Assembly: GCA_947498065.1 (NCBI GenBank)
Contig: CANMIS010000004.1
Coordinates: forward strand, 310,001-374,000
Reading direction: 5' to 3'
Origin: an uncultured Erythrobacter sp.
GTDB lineage: Bacteria; Pseudomonadota; Alphaproteobacteria; Sphingomonadales; Sphingomonadaceae
Length of the DNA stretch: 64,000 bases
In this document: positions 1 to 7,321 of the stretch, piece by piece
Layout of the letters: each line of letters starts with the position of its first letter
How positions within the stretch are numbered: the first letter of the stretch is position 1
Notes under the pieces: model-generated
Databases searched by the model: none
Told to the model about the DNA's origin: nothing
The model's input: the letters and a program-made list of their open reading frames with translations, nothing else
Translations under genes and position numbers: made by a program

Positions 1-922
1 CGGGTTTCAGCAAAGCCCCATGCCAGGTCGAGAGCTTCTGAACAGGCGCCCCCCTCGGGGGGCTGATCGTCCAGGCTAGTATTTCTTCCTCGTGGCGAAT
101 GCGGATCGAGAATTCCACTTCATCACCCGCTTCAACCGTGAACGGCTTGGCCGCCGGCAAGAATGCCTGAGAGCGGCCGATGCTGGCAGGATCAAGCGGG
201 GAATTGGTCATCCGCACGCTGGGGCTCAAAGCGCAATCGAACCACCCCGCCACTCCGTCAAACAAACCCGAACGATTGATCGATAGCGAAGCGCTGAAGC
301 TGAGCAGTTCGGGATTGTCTTCACTCAGTGATATCCGACCCAGCCGCACAGCAGCGCTAATAAGCTCATCACCTGAGTGCTTGTGGTGATGCTTTGCACC
401 GCGATAATGGCCATCAAGCCAGCGATATTCAGCCGGAATATGCTCCGCCTGCCACGCGCTAGCCTTGTTCCGGCATACATCGCTCGAGACGCCTGCGACC
501 ATCAAATCCATCGACTGAGGAATAATTGCTCCACCTGGCTTTAAAAACCGCCTGCGCGCGTCCTCGAGCATGGCGATGATGCCGTAATCAAATCCGAAAA
601 AGCCAATGTGGTCGCAAATCAGCAGATCGACCTTTTGGGGCAATACGGCGTGGAAAGTTGATTTCGGAACGCAGTGATAGCGATCGCCTAAACCAGCCTT
701 AGCGACGCTCTCCCGAGCAAGCTGTATCGCATCGCTGCTATCAATGCCCCACACTTCTGAGGCGCCTGCCTCCAGGCAAAGAAGCCCCAAGACTCCCAGA
801 CCGCAACCAAGGTCTGCCACTGTGTCGCCAGGTTGAATGACTTCTTCGACGGCTTGGCGATAAAGCGGCAGGCGTCCAGTGAGATTGAGATATTCGAGGT
901 GCTCGTTCAGGACGTCGATCAT
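1..922 (-). CDS. PRMT-like class I SAM methyltransferase, partial (runs off left edge)
   Basis: The frame starts at ATG 922 and stays open to base 1, giving at least 307 residues with the C-terminus missing. SAM-binding motif I (VADLGCGLGVLG, about residues 35-46) and an acidic post-motif II residue (GID, D61) are clear. The stretch LICDHIGFFGFDYG (about 101-114) occupies the position of the PRMT double-E loop, and the later half looks like the PRMT beta-barrel. Neither canonical Glu is present: D104 replaces the first, and D112/Y113 lie where the second should be. It is the last gene of the lasso-peptide set, 60 bp after the precursor, so tailoring of the peptide is the natural guess. The substrate is unknown. 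The PRMT-like fold is well supported; the role is inference. Confidence 0.75.
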   Translation of the reverse strand, partial: MIDVLNEHLEYLNLTGRLPLYRQAVEEVIQPGDTVADLGCGLGVLGLLCLEAGASEVWGIDSSDAIQLARESVAKAGLGDRYHCVPKSTFHAVLPQKVDLLICDHIGFFGFDYGIIAMLEDARRRFLKPGGAIIPQSMDLMVAGVSSDVCRNKASAWQAEHIPAEYRWLDGHYRGAKHHHKHSGDELISAAVRLGRISLSEDNPELLSFSASLSINRSGLFDGVAGWFDCALSPSVRMTNSPLDPASIGRSQAFLPAAKPFTVEAGDEVEFSIRIRHEEEILAWTISPPRGAPVQKLSTWHGALLKP

Positions 923-982
923 TTAAGCGAGAGCACCTCTTGAGCCACAGATTTACCCGTCCGGCGTAAAAACAGCAGGATG

Positions 983-1111
983 CTAATCCATCGCCATCAT
1001 GATCATTCCGTCCATCATCAAGGTGGCGCTTCCACCGGTCAGATTTCTTACAGAACCGTATGCCGTCAGGCGCGGCGGCGTGTATTTCGCTTTCTTGGCT
1101 TTCTGTTTCAT
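983..1111 (-). CDS. Lasso peptide precursor (A protein), Met-rich core
   Basis: 42 residues, starting at ATG 1111 with AAGG about 8 nt upstream; a longer in-frame ORF up to 1213 would overlap the cyclase gene and lacks that site. The leader carries the lasso pattern YxxPxLxxxGxxxxxT: Y10, P13, L15, G19 and T25, with Thr at the penultimate leader position. Cleavage after G26 gives the core GSATLMMDGMIMMAMD, with Gly at core position 1 and Asp at position 8, as needed for an eight-residue macrolactam ring. The tail GMIMMAMD has no aromatic or basic plug residue. Six of 16 core residues are Met and the C-terminal residue is Asp. It lies 47 bp after the cyclase gene and before the methyltransferase. 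Precursor identity is strong by motif and context; ring size is a prediction. Confidence 0.88.
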   Translation of the reverse strand: MKQKAKKAKYTPPRLTAYGSVRNLTGGSATLMMDGMIMMAMD

Positions 1112-1158
1112 AAAGCGACCTTGCTGATTGGGCCGCGCGTCAGGGAGCATGGCGACCA

Positions 1159-3051
1159 TCAGCGGAAATGATACAAAAAAGCGGCGCAAGCGTAAACTCC
1201 CCATACCTCCCACGAACGCTCATCTGGGATTGTGCCAGATGCATCTGGCCGCAGAAGGCGTTTAAGCCCGGCATTGTCACACATATTACTCAGCAATGGA
1301 TCGGCATTCTTGCGCGCGAAGTTAGCGAAAGCTCGATCCAGCTCTGGCGAAGGGAAATCCGCCTTAGTTGAACGGTCCAGGATCGCATCTGGCACAATCC
1401 CTCGCAGCGCCATGCGATGGATGTATTTGCTTTGACCTGCCCGTCTTCGAATATGCTCCGGTGTGCTGGCTGAAAACTCAATGAAGGCCTTGCTCAGCAT
1501 CGGATTGCGCGGCTCGAGCCCGGCCCTCGCATATTGCCCCTGCATCATCGTGTTTGCCATGTCCGTGCCCGGCGCGCGCGAGAGGTTGAGCTTACTCCAG
1601 CGTACCGGCTCACTTGGCATTGAGGTGATGTATTCGTCTTCAATCCTGGCTAGTCGGTGTCTGACCTCCTCCGTCATCCATTCGAGATACTCTTGCTGCT
1701 CCCTTGCCTTGCGCCGCTTGTAATCTCGGCCCTGAACTCGAATGCTTTCCGGCAGAAGCGTCATAGCCATGTGCCGCAAGGCAATGGGCAGCGTTCGCCG
1801 CCACCCGTCAACGGCGGCGTCTTCACGTAAGGCCCGGGCGAACCCTCCAATGTCACCCGCTTCGGTAAACTCGCGGTAATAGTGGACGCTGCCTTGCAGC
1901 CATTCATCACCTCCATCGCCCCCCATCAGAGCCCTGCAGCCATCCGCAGCCGCCGCATTCTCCAGCCCAAGGCTCATCGCTCCATTGGTGGGGATCGGGA
2001 GATCATATCTCGCGCGTGCCTGCTCAGTGAACCACTCGATCGGCGGCTGTGTCAGCGGCACTTCGGTCAACTGACCGCCAACATGCTCCGCTGCGGCTCT
2101 GGCGAATGGCAATTCATAGGCGGGGGAGCCTGGTTCTCCCGCAAGGCTATACCCTTTGATAGTGGGCGCCGGCAGTTCGCCTCGCTCTGCCAATTCATAT
2201 GCCAAACAATAAAGCGCGCTAGAATCAAGACCGCCACTGACAGTCACCCCAAGCGGCCCATGAGAACGCGAGGTTCGGCGGACGCTATCCCTCAAGAGGT
2301 GACGGTACAGCTCGAAGTAATCCTCATCACGGTCGTACCTTATGGTGACTTCTGGATTGAGCGACCAATGCTCCTTGAACGTTAGGCGGTTTCCCCAGAG
2401 ACTCATCGAATGAGCGGGAAGTAAGCGCTTTATGCCCCGCCAAGGCGTTGCATCGCGCTGGTGCCATTTGTCCGCCATGACACCCGCCAGATAGTCAAAA
2501 TCTGGCTCGGGCCTTGGCGTGATCTGCGGGACCAAGGCCGACAGGTCAGACCCAAACAACAATCGCCGACCATCGAAGTGATAAAACAATGGGCGCAATC
2601 CCATGTGATCGCGCGCGCAATAGATCAACGGATCGCTCGGATTGGCTCGAAAGTCGACCAAAGCGAGAGCAAACTCGCCGTCCAAATGACGAGCGCAATC
2701 CTCACCCCATTGCTGATAGGCGCGCAGCACCAGTTCCGTATCCGTCCGATTGCGCAGTACAGCGCCCAGACCCAGCAGCTCGGCGCGAAGCTCCTCCCAA
2801 TTGGTGAGGTAACCATCAAACACGAGAGCAATGCGAACATCTTCACTGCAATGCGGCTGATTTTCTTCCTGCGCTTCGCTGGTCACTCGCAGCATGCTGG
2901 CACCCAATCCAACGAGACTGGCATGCTCGAATGCGCTCGAAATCCAAGTCGCGACCCCATCCTGACCGCGATCCGCGATAGCGTCCGTCATTGCCGTTAG
3001 GCTCGCAGGGTCTACCCCATCAGCGCACCAAAGCCCAGCGAGTCCGGTCAT
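1159..3051 (-). CDS. Lasso cyclase (asparagine synthetase-like, C protein)
   Basis: 630 residues, the size and layout of class B asparagine synthetases: an N-terminal Ntn glutaminase-like domain (about 1-200) and a C-terminal ATP-pyrophosphatase domain with the PPi loop VSGGLDSS (about residues 268-275). The catalytic Cys2 of true AsnB is absent (the protein begins MTGLAGLW), as expected for lasso cyclases, which adenylate the ring Asp/Glu side chain and join it to the core N-terminus. GAGG precedes the ATG. It sits between the oxygenase and the precursor on the same strand. Outside a RiPP setting it could be read as an amidotransferase, but the adjacent YxxPxL precursor and B2 gene make lasso cyclase much more likely. 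Confidence 0.88.
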   Translation of the reverse strand: MTGLAGLWCADGVDPASLTAMTDAIADRGQDGVATWISSAFEHASLVGLGASMLRVTSEAQEENQPHCSEDVRIALVFDGYLTNWEELRAELLGLGAVLRNRTDTELVLRAYQQWGEDCARHLDGEFALALVDFRANPSDPLIYCARDHMGLRPLFYHFDGRRLLFGSDLSALVPQITPRPEPDFDYLAGVMADKWHQRDATPWRGIKRLLPAHSMSLWGNRLTFKEHWSLNPEVTIRYDRDEDYFELYRHLLRDSVRRTSRSHGPLGVTVSGGLDSSALYCLAYELAERGELPAPTIKGYSLAGEPGSPAYELPFARAAAEHVGGQLTEVPLTQPPIEWFTEQARARYDLPIPTNGAMSLGLENAAAADGCRALMGGDGGDEWLQGSVHYYREFTEAGDIGGFARALREDAAVDGWRRTLPIALRHMAMTLLPESIRVQGRDYKRRKAREQQEYLEWMTEEVRHRLARIEDEYITSMPSEPVRWSKLNLSRAPGTDMANTMMQGQYARAGLEPRNPMLSKAFIEFSASTPEHIRRRAGQSKYIHRMALRGIVPDAILDRSTKADFPSPELDRAFANFARKNADPLLSNMCDNAGLKRLLRPDASGTIPDERSWEVWGVYACAAFLYHFR

Positions 3052-3094
3052 TCAGCCTCAATGGCTTTTGATGAATTGAAGTAAAGCAGCGCGA

Positions 3095-4027
3095 TCACCC
3101 AAGCCGCCCATTTTCAGCTTCGGCTGCGAAGATATCGCACAGGGGTTGCAAAACGCTGAGCTCAAAGTGTTCCGCCCAGAGGTGCGGCCTTACCAGTTTC
3201 TCGCAGTCAGCAGGATAAAAGTGGAAAAACAGAAGGTTGCAATACCCTCCCGGCGTTATCGGTTCGCGGTAATGCCATTGCGATGAACCATTGAAAAGCA
3301 ACGCCTGGTTCGGTCTCAACTCATGCGAAGTCCAATCCATTGCTGGATCACTCTTTAGGCCTTCCTCGTTCCAAGCCTGCATCGCTGAAGAACCGGGCCA
3401 TGCGACCGGCTTGCTGAAGTGGATTGGCCAAGTTCCGCTTTGCTCAATGCAATAGTCGAGCGTGTACATCGACATTGGCTCGTCCAGATGCGGCGCGCAC
3501 TGGCCCAAACCTCCGTAGAGGCTCAAGAAATTGTATCCCATCACCAATTCGCGGCCAGCGAGTTCACTTACTAAAGGCAACAGATCTCGCTGCAATTGTA
3601 GAAAGAATGGATGATCATGGACGACATCACGTCCGAAGTCCTTGACCTCGTGGCGTTCCAGCTGCGCGTCGGACAAGCTTTGGACCACTGCGCGGATCTC
3701 TTGCCGAACCGCGTCGTCAAACAGAGCATTGAGAGTGCAGATTTCGAAACTCGCGGCCGGGCGCAGCGGCGCAAAACCTGCGGTGAAACCTTCCAAATAC
3801 TCAGGGGCTACTTCCGCCAAATACAGCTTTGCCGCCTCAAACCGGCGCAAGAAATGCGCATCGTACCACGGCACCTCACCCACCTTTGCGACCAAGGCAA
3901 TGGCGGCCAAATGCAGATCGAGATATTCACGATCCTCTAACCTGTCCTTGATCGCCTCACTCAGCATATTGCTGACATAGCACACAGACCGGCTGAAGCG
4001 ATAAGCCGGATAAATCACACTGCGCAT
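3095..4027 (-). CDS. 2-oxoglutarate/Fe(II) oxygenase of the lasso cluster
   Basis: 310 residues. An HxD...H facial triad is visible: H180 and D182 (APHLDEP) and distal H252 (SQWHYREP), with strand-rich cupin-like sequence around it. The N-terminal 100 residues are helical and of unclear role. GGAGG lies 5 nt before ATG 4027, so the start is firm. It is the first gene of the minus-strand lasso set, 43 bp before the cyclase. Related oxygenases in other lasso clusters hydroxylate core residues (for example beta-hydroxy-Asp in canucin), so hydroxylation of an Asp or another core residue is plausible. Fold and metal site are seen; substrate and chemistry are inferred. Confidence 0.7.
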   Translation of the reverse strand: MRSVIYPAYRFSRSVCYVSNMLSEAIKDRLEDREYLDLHLAAIALVAKVGEVPWYDAHFLRRFEAAKLYLAEVAPEYLEGFTAGFAPLRPAASFEICTLNALFDDAVRQEIRAVVQSLSDAQLERHEVKDFGRDVVHDHPFFLQLQRDLLPLVSELAGRELVMGYNFLSLYGGLGQCAPHLDEPMSMYTLDYCIEQSGTWPIHFSKPVAWPGSSAMQAWNEEGLKSDPAMDWTSHELRPNQALLFNGSSQWHYREPITPGGYCNLLFFHFYPADCEKLVRPHLWAEHFELSVLQPLCDIFAAEAENGRLG

Positions 4028-4075
4028 TACGGCCTCCGTTTGTCGAAGGGGGCAAAATCTGGCACCTTATGCAAA

Positions 4076-4570
4076 GTGACAACAGTAAGAACCTCCGCCG
4101 TGCCCTTAGAGGGCCAAAAGCCTGAATTTAGGGATGCTCTCTGGATTGGGCGCTATAGCGCTCGCGGCCTGATTGAACTTGCTAGGGCGCGGCTTGCTTT
4201 CACAAAGTTGGATATGCGCGCTCTTGATCAGCGCAACGAATACGCGGCCGTGGCCTGCCAAAAGCAGCCTTCCCTAAGCGCAAAGCAAGCGGACAGGGCC
4301 GCCCGCATCGGCTATGTGTTGCCTCGCCTTTCTGCTCGTGTGCCTTGGCGCAGCGATTGCTTGATACAGGCGTTCGCTGGTCAGAACTGGCTAAATCAAT
4401 TTGGCATCCCAAGCGTGATCGAGCTGGGGGTTAGGCGAGAAGACGCCAATAGTCTGAACGCGCATGCTTGGCTAAAGTGCGAAGGCCAAACCGTGCTGGG
4501 AAGCAGCAAAGAATTTTACACCCCGGTCTTCCCCCGCGATCCCAATCCAACCACCTCCCCCTACAAGTAA
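4076..4570 (+). CDS. Lasso leader peptidase, B2 type (transglutaminase-like)
   Basis: 164 residues from GTG 4076; the frame also allows TTG 4040 or GTG 4100, and no start has a good ribosome-binding site. The family-like part begins near the EFRDALWIGRYSARGLIEL region. The catalytic Cys is in VPWRSDCLIQA and the His in NAHAWLK (C95 and H130 by this start), as in the papain/transglutaminase-fold lasso B proteins that remove the leader. There is no N-terminal leader-recognition (RRE) domain, unlike the usual fused proteobacterial McjB type. It is divergent from the oxygenase, whose start lies less than 50 bp away. Identity is strong; the start is uncertain. Confidence 0.8.
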   Translation: MTTVRTSAVPLEGQKPEFRDALWIGRYSARGLIELARARLAFTKLDMRALDQRNEYAAVACQKQPSLSAKQADRAARIGYVLPRLSARVPWRSDCLIQAFAGQNWLNQFGIPSVIELGVRREDANSLNAHAWLKCEGQTVLGSSKEFYTPVFPRDPNPTTSPYK

Positions 4571-4621
4571 TTGGTCTATTCGGCCTGTCCGCGCGCATGG
4601 CTCGATTTGTAAATTGCCCTC

Positions 4622-4644
4622 AACCTAGTAATACTACGTAGGTT
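4622..4644. promoter_or_regulatory. Inverted repeat AACCTA-N11-TAGGTT, possible operator
   Basis: Perfect 6-bp arms lie about 20-40 bp upstream of the exported-protein gene at 4663, in the short gap after the lasso peptidase. Symmetry and position suit a dimeric regulator of the module that follows. No regulator can be assigned. Confidence 0.35.
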
Positions 4645-4662
4645 AGACGGCGGGAGCGGACG

Positions 4663-4974
4663 ATGGCACCAACATTACGAGCTCAAATAGCGGTTTTCGT
4701 GGCCGCCATTGCGCTGTTTTTCGTGCCATTTTCAGCCCATGCCAATACTAGGGCAGGCGATTACTCTGTCTGCTGCGGTGGAGCGGCAGCTGGAGCTACG
4801 CTGGAAGGCAGCGTTGATCAGAGTTGGTTTGCCGAAGATACAGACCGCGGTGCACTCTGGCTCGCGTTGTTGGGCGGTGTGGGAGTAATCATCGGCATCC
4901 TGATCATTCAAGAAGACGGTGATCAGGAGCAACGCGGTGACGGAGGCCTCAATCAATCGCCAGGGGCCAATTGA
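4663..4974 (+). CDS. Small exported membrane protein, unknown function
   Basis: 103 residues. A signal peptide (about 1-27, cleavage near AHA) is followed by a short Gly/Ala-rich part with a CC pair, one strong transmembrane segment (about 64-83, ending in GIIGILII-like residues) and a charged, Asp/Gln-rich tail. It lies 23 bp before the O-antigen ligase gene on the same strand, so the two are probably transcribed together. I do not recognise the family. Small proteins of this shape are common beside polysaccharide polymerases; a link to that machinery is inference from position only. Confidence 0.6.
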   Translation: MAPTLRAQIAVFVAAIALFFVPFSAHANTRAGDYSVCCGGAAAGATLEGSVDQSWFAEDTDRGALWLALLGGVGVIIGILIIQEDGDQEQRGDGGLNQSPGAN

Positions 4975-4997
4975 AGCAGGCCCGTTGATCGCCTCCC

Positions 4998-6347
4998 ATG
5001 CGCGCTGATCGCATTTCCCAACAATCAAGCGCCTTTGCGCTCGCTGCGCTACTAACCCTCGCGGTCATAAGTGGTGGTGGAGGCGTCAGATACGGTCTGG
5101 CAAACCTTACCGTACAGCTTGCTGCCCTCATTATTCTCGGCGTGCATCGCCGCGCGTTTGCAGAGTTCTGGAGCACGGCGCCGTTTTCTCTTCGCGCCCT
5201 TATTGGTGCTTGCCTGTTGCTTCCGATTGCGCAGCTCATCCCTTTACCACCGGGAGTTTTAGCAGTCTTACCCGGAAGGCAGTTGGTGCTCGAAGCGCAC
5301 TCGCTAGCCGGGGTGAACATCTGGTTTCCCATGAGTGTCGATCCGGCCAGAACGCTGGTCGCGCTTTTGGGCCTGATCTTGCCACTCACCCTGCTAATTG
5401 TCTCATATCGACTTTCGCGGCGTCAGCTGATTTGGATTGCTTGGACCTTGGTGGGCTTGGCTCTGGGCAGCGTTTTGCTCGGCGCGGTTCAGGTCGTAAC
5501 GCAGGGTCAGAGCGGACTGCTCTATCCCGAAAACCCAATGCCTGGCGTCCTGTTCGGGACCTTTGCAAACCGCAATTCGGCTGGTCTGTTTTTGGTCTCG
5601 GCCCTTGCGCTTGCCGCGCTGCTACCTGCTCCATCGAATGCCTTACGGTTTACCGTCTGGCGCGCGACAATCTGCCTGCTTTTGATCACCGCCATTCTGC
5701 TCACCCGCTCTCGCACCGCCATAGTTTTGGCCGCCTTGCCGCTCGCTATGTTGTTTGGGAAGACTCTGGGCACAAAGCTCAGCAAGGCTCGGGAAAACCC
5801 AAGCAAAAGACGTCAGCTACTGAAGAAAGGGACGGTTGCTGGCCTGGTATTTGCGGCGTCAATCGCTGGCCTTCTCGCCTTTGCGCCCGGACGGATAGGC
5901 GACAGCGTCGATCGCTTCGATGCCAGAGAGGACGCCCGCAGCTACATCTGGGAAGATGCCAGCTACGCCGCGGGCCGCTATTGGCCGATCGGATCGGGCA
6001 TGGGCACGTTCGATGAGGTTTTTCAGCTAGACGAATCTCTTGAAAACCTCACGCCCCGCCGCGCAGGCCGTGCGCATAATGACTATTTGGAAGTCGCAAT
6101 TGAAGCTGGGTTCTTTGGGGTTTTGCTGATCGTAATGTGGCTCGCTTGGATGGCTTGGATGACATGGCGAGCGAAGCTATCAGCGCATAAATGGAACGCC
6201 TGGAGCGGAAGCGCTATCTTGGCTGGTATCGTATCTCAATCACTATTGGACTACCCACTTCGGAGCCAGGCGATGCTCGGAATGGCAGCATTTGCGATCA
6301 TCCTGCTGCTACGTTTTGGCAAGGCAGATCAGGACCAAGAGGCATGA
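4998..6347 (+). CDS. O-antigen ligase/polymerase family membrane protein (Wzy_C)
   Basis: 449 residues with about ten to twelve hydrophobic segments. The Wzy_C-type periplasmic loop is recognisable near residues 285-355, with the sequence WPIGSGMGTF and the conserved RAGRAHNDYLE just before the next membrane helix. Proteins of this family polymerise O-antigen or exopolysaccharide repeats or ligate them to lipid A core in the inner membrane. The gene overlaps the next one by ATGA. With no glycosyltransferases in view, polymerase and ligase cannot be told apart. Confidence 0.82.
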   Translation: MRADRISQQSSAFALAALLTLAVISGGGGVRYGLANLTVQLAALIILGVHRRAFAEFWSTAPFSLRALIGACLLLPIAQLIPLPPGVLAVLPGRQLVLEAHSLAGVNIWFPMSVDPARTLVALLGLILPLTLLIVSYRLSRRQLIWIAWTLVGLALGSVLLGAVQVVTQGQSGLLYPENPMPGVLFGTFANRNSAGLFLVSALALAALLPAPSNALRFTVWRATICLLLITAILLTRSRTAIVLAALPLAMLFGKTLGTKLSKARENPSKRRQLLKKGTVAGLVFAASIAGLLAFAPGRIGDSVDRFDAREDARSYIWEDASYAAGRYWPIGSGMGTFDEVFQLDESLENLTPRRAGRAHNDYLEVAIEAGFFGVLLIVMWLAWMAWMTWRAKLSAHKWNAWSGSAILAGIVSQSLLDYPLRSQAMLGMAAFAIILLLRFGKADQDQEA

Positions 6348-7060
6348 AGCAGGCGCTTTGGATCATGGCTCTGATGCTGATAGGCCTCGTCACTACAGGG
6401 GCGCAAATTGACAGGCAGGCCCGCGTATCGGGCGATCTCGCTACTCACATTCCCTCACCATTCCGTGCCTTCGCGCAAGAAAGACTAGCCACGCGCGCCC
6501 TTGCAGGGGGTGAGCCCGGCCATGCCGTCGCCGAAGCGCGGCAGCTAGTAACGCGCCGTCCATTGGCTGCCGAACATTTGCGCACTTTGGCCATCGCACA
6601 AGTCCTCAGTCAAAACGACGCGGCGAGCCTCCAGACGCTGCAAGCCGCAAGTCGCCGCGGATGGCGCGACCCGATCACACAGGAAGCGGTTCTGAGACTA
6701 GCTATTGAAACAGGAAACCACAGCGAAGCCGTAAGACGATACGCCGCTCTAATGGCCATGCCAAACACGTCAGACGCTCTGCTGACTGAACTTGGTGAGG
6801 CAGCTTTGCACACGCCCGAGGGTCGCAACACCTTTGCGGCTGTTTTAGCGCCAGCCGAACGCTGGCACCGAACTTTCCTAAGACGCGGGCCAAAGGTTCT
6901 ACCGCCGCACGTCGTCGCCGAATTGATTGTCGAAGCACAAGATCAAGGCGCCAGGTTTGATTGCGCGCAATTGAGGCAGGCAGAGGGGATTCTGAATGAC
7001 GAATCAGACACCTCAAGGCTGCGCCCAAAGTTCGCGATCAACGATAATTGTGTGGAATGA
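6344..7060 (+). CDS. Exported helical-repeat protein linked to the O-antigen ligase
   Basis: 238 residues from ATG 6344, which overlaps the ligase stop (ATGA). An N-terminal signal-anchor (about 4-20) precedes an Ala/Leu/Arg-rich helical region (about 35-175) that resembles TPR pairs, e.g. GGEPGHAVAEARQLVTRRPLAAEHLRTLA broken into helix-turn-helix units. Such proteins often partner O-antigen ligase-like enzymes. The stop codon TGA (7058-7060) lies immediately left of the tRNA-Leu 3'-end repeat at 7061, so this is the last chromosomal gene before the island. Specific function is unknown. Confidence 0.65.
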   Translation: MKQALWIMALMLIGLVTTGAQIDRQARVSGDLATHIPSPFRAFAQERLATRALAGGEPGHAVAEARQLVTRRPLAAEHLRTLAIAQVLSQNDAASLQTLQAASRRGWRDPITQEAVLRLAIETGNHSEAVRRYAALMAMPNTSDALLTELGEAALHTPEGRNTFAAVLAPAERWHRTFLRRGPKVLPPHVVAELIVEAQDQGARFDCAQLRQAEGILNDESDTSRLRPKFAINDNCVE

Positions 7061-7081
7061 ATGGTGCCAGAAGAGGACTCG
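7061..7081 (+). repeat. attL-like copy of the tRNA-Leu 3' end (island left boundary)
   Basis: The 21 bases match the terminal 22 bases around the 3' end of tRNA-Leu at 28487-28508 in the same orientation, with one C missing in the GGTGCC(C)A run; they share agaagaggactcg without change. Right of this copy the sequence becomes strongly AT-rich, and no tRNA body follows. This is the signature left by a tRNA-targeting integrase. Confidence 0.8.
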
Positions 7082-7321
7082 TATTTCACCCTTATCTTAT
7101 TGTTATTTTATGTATTCTACGTTTTCGTTTCTCATTACACCCCTAAATATACCCCTTATAGATGTAGAATAGCGAAGCGATATCAGGATTATCAAAACGC
7201 CTTCTGCTGCTGCCGAGAAGAACATGGATCTCACGGCGCGGGTTTGTAGGTGCATCGCCCATTTCCGAACAGGCAATATCAATTGGGGTCGGTGGCTTGG
7301 GCACCATGCGACCCAAAAGAA
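7082..7321. other. AT-rich island edge, no gene seen
   Basis: 240 bp with long T/A runs up to about 7170, unlike the GC-rich sequence to the left. Short frames here have no family-like sequence or ribosome-binding site. It marks the compositional change at the left island boundary. Confidence 0.5.

Noticed and set aside
4041..4051. TTGTCGAAGGG, resembling part of the sphingomonad REP at 43323
   Set aside because: Only 11 bases match, with no inverted partner nearby; probably chance.
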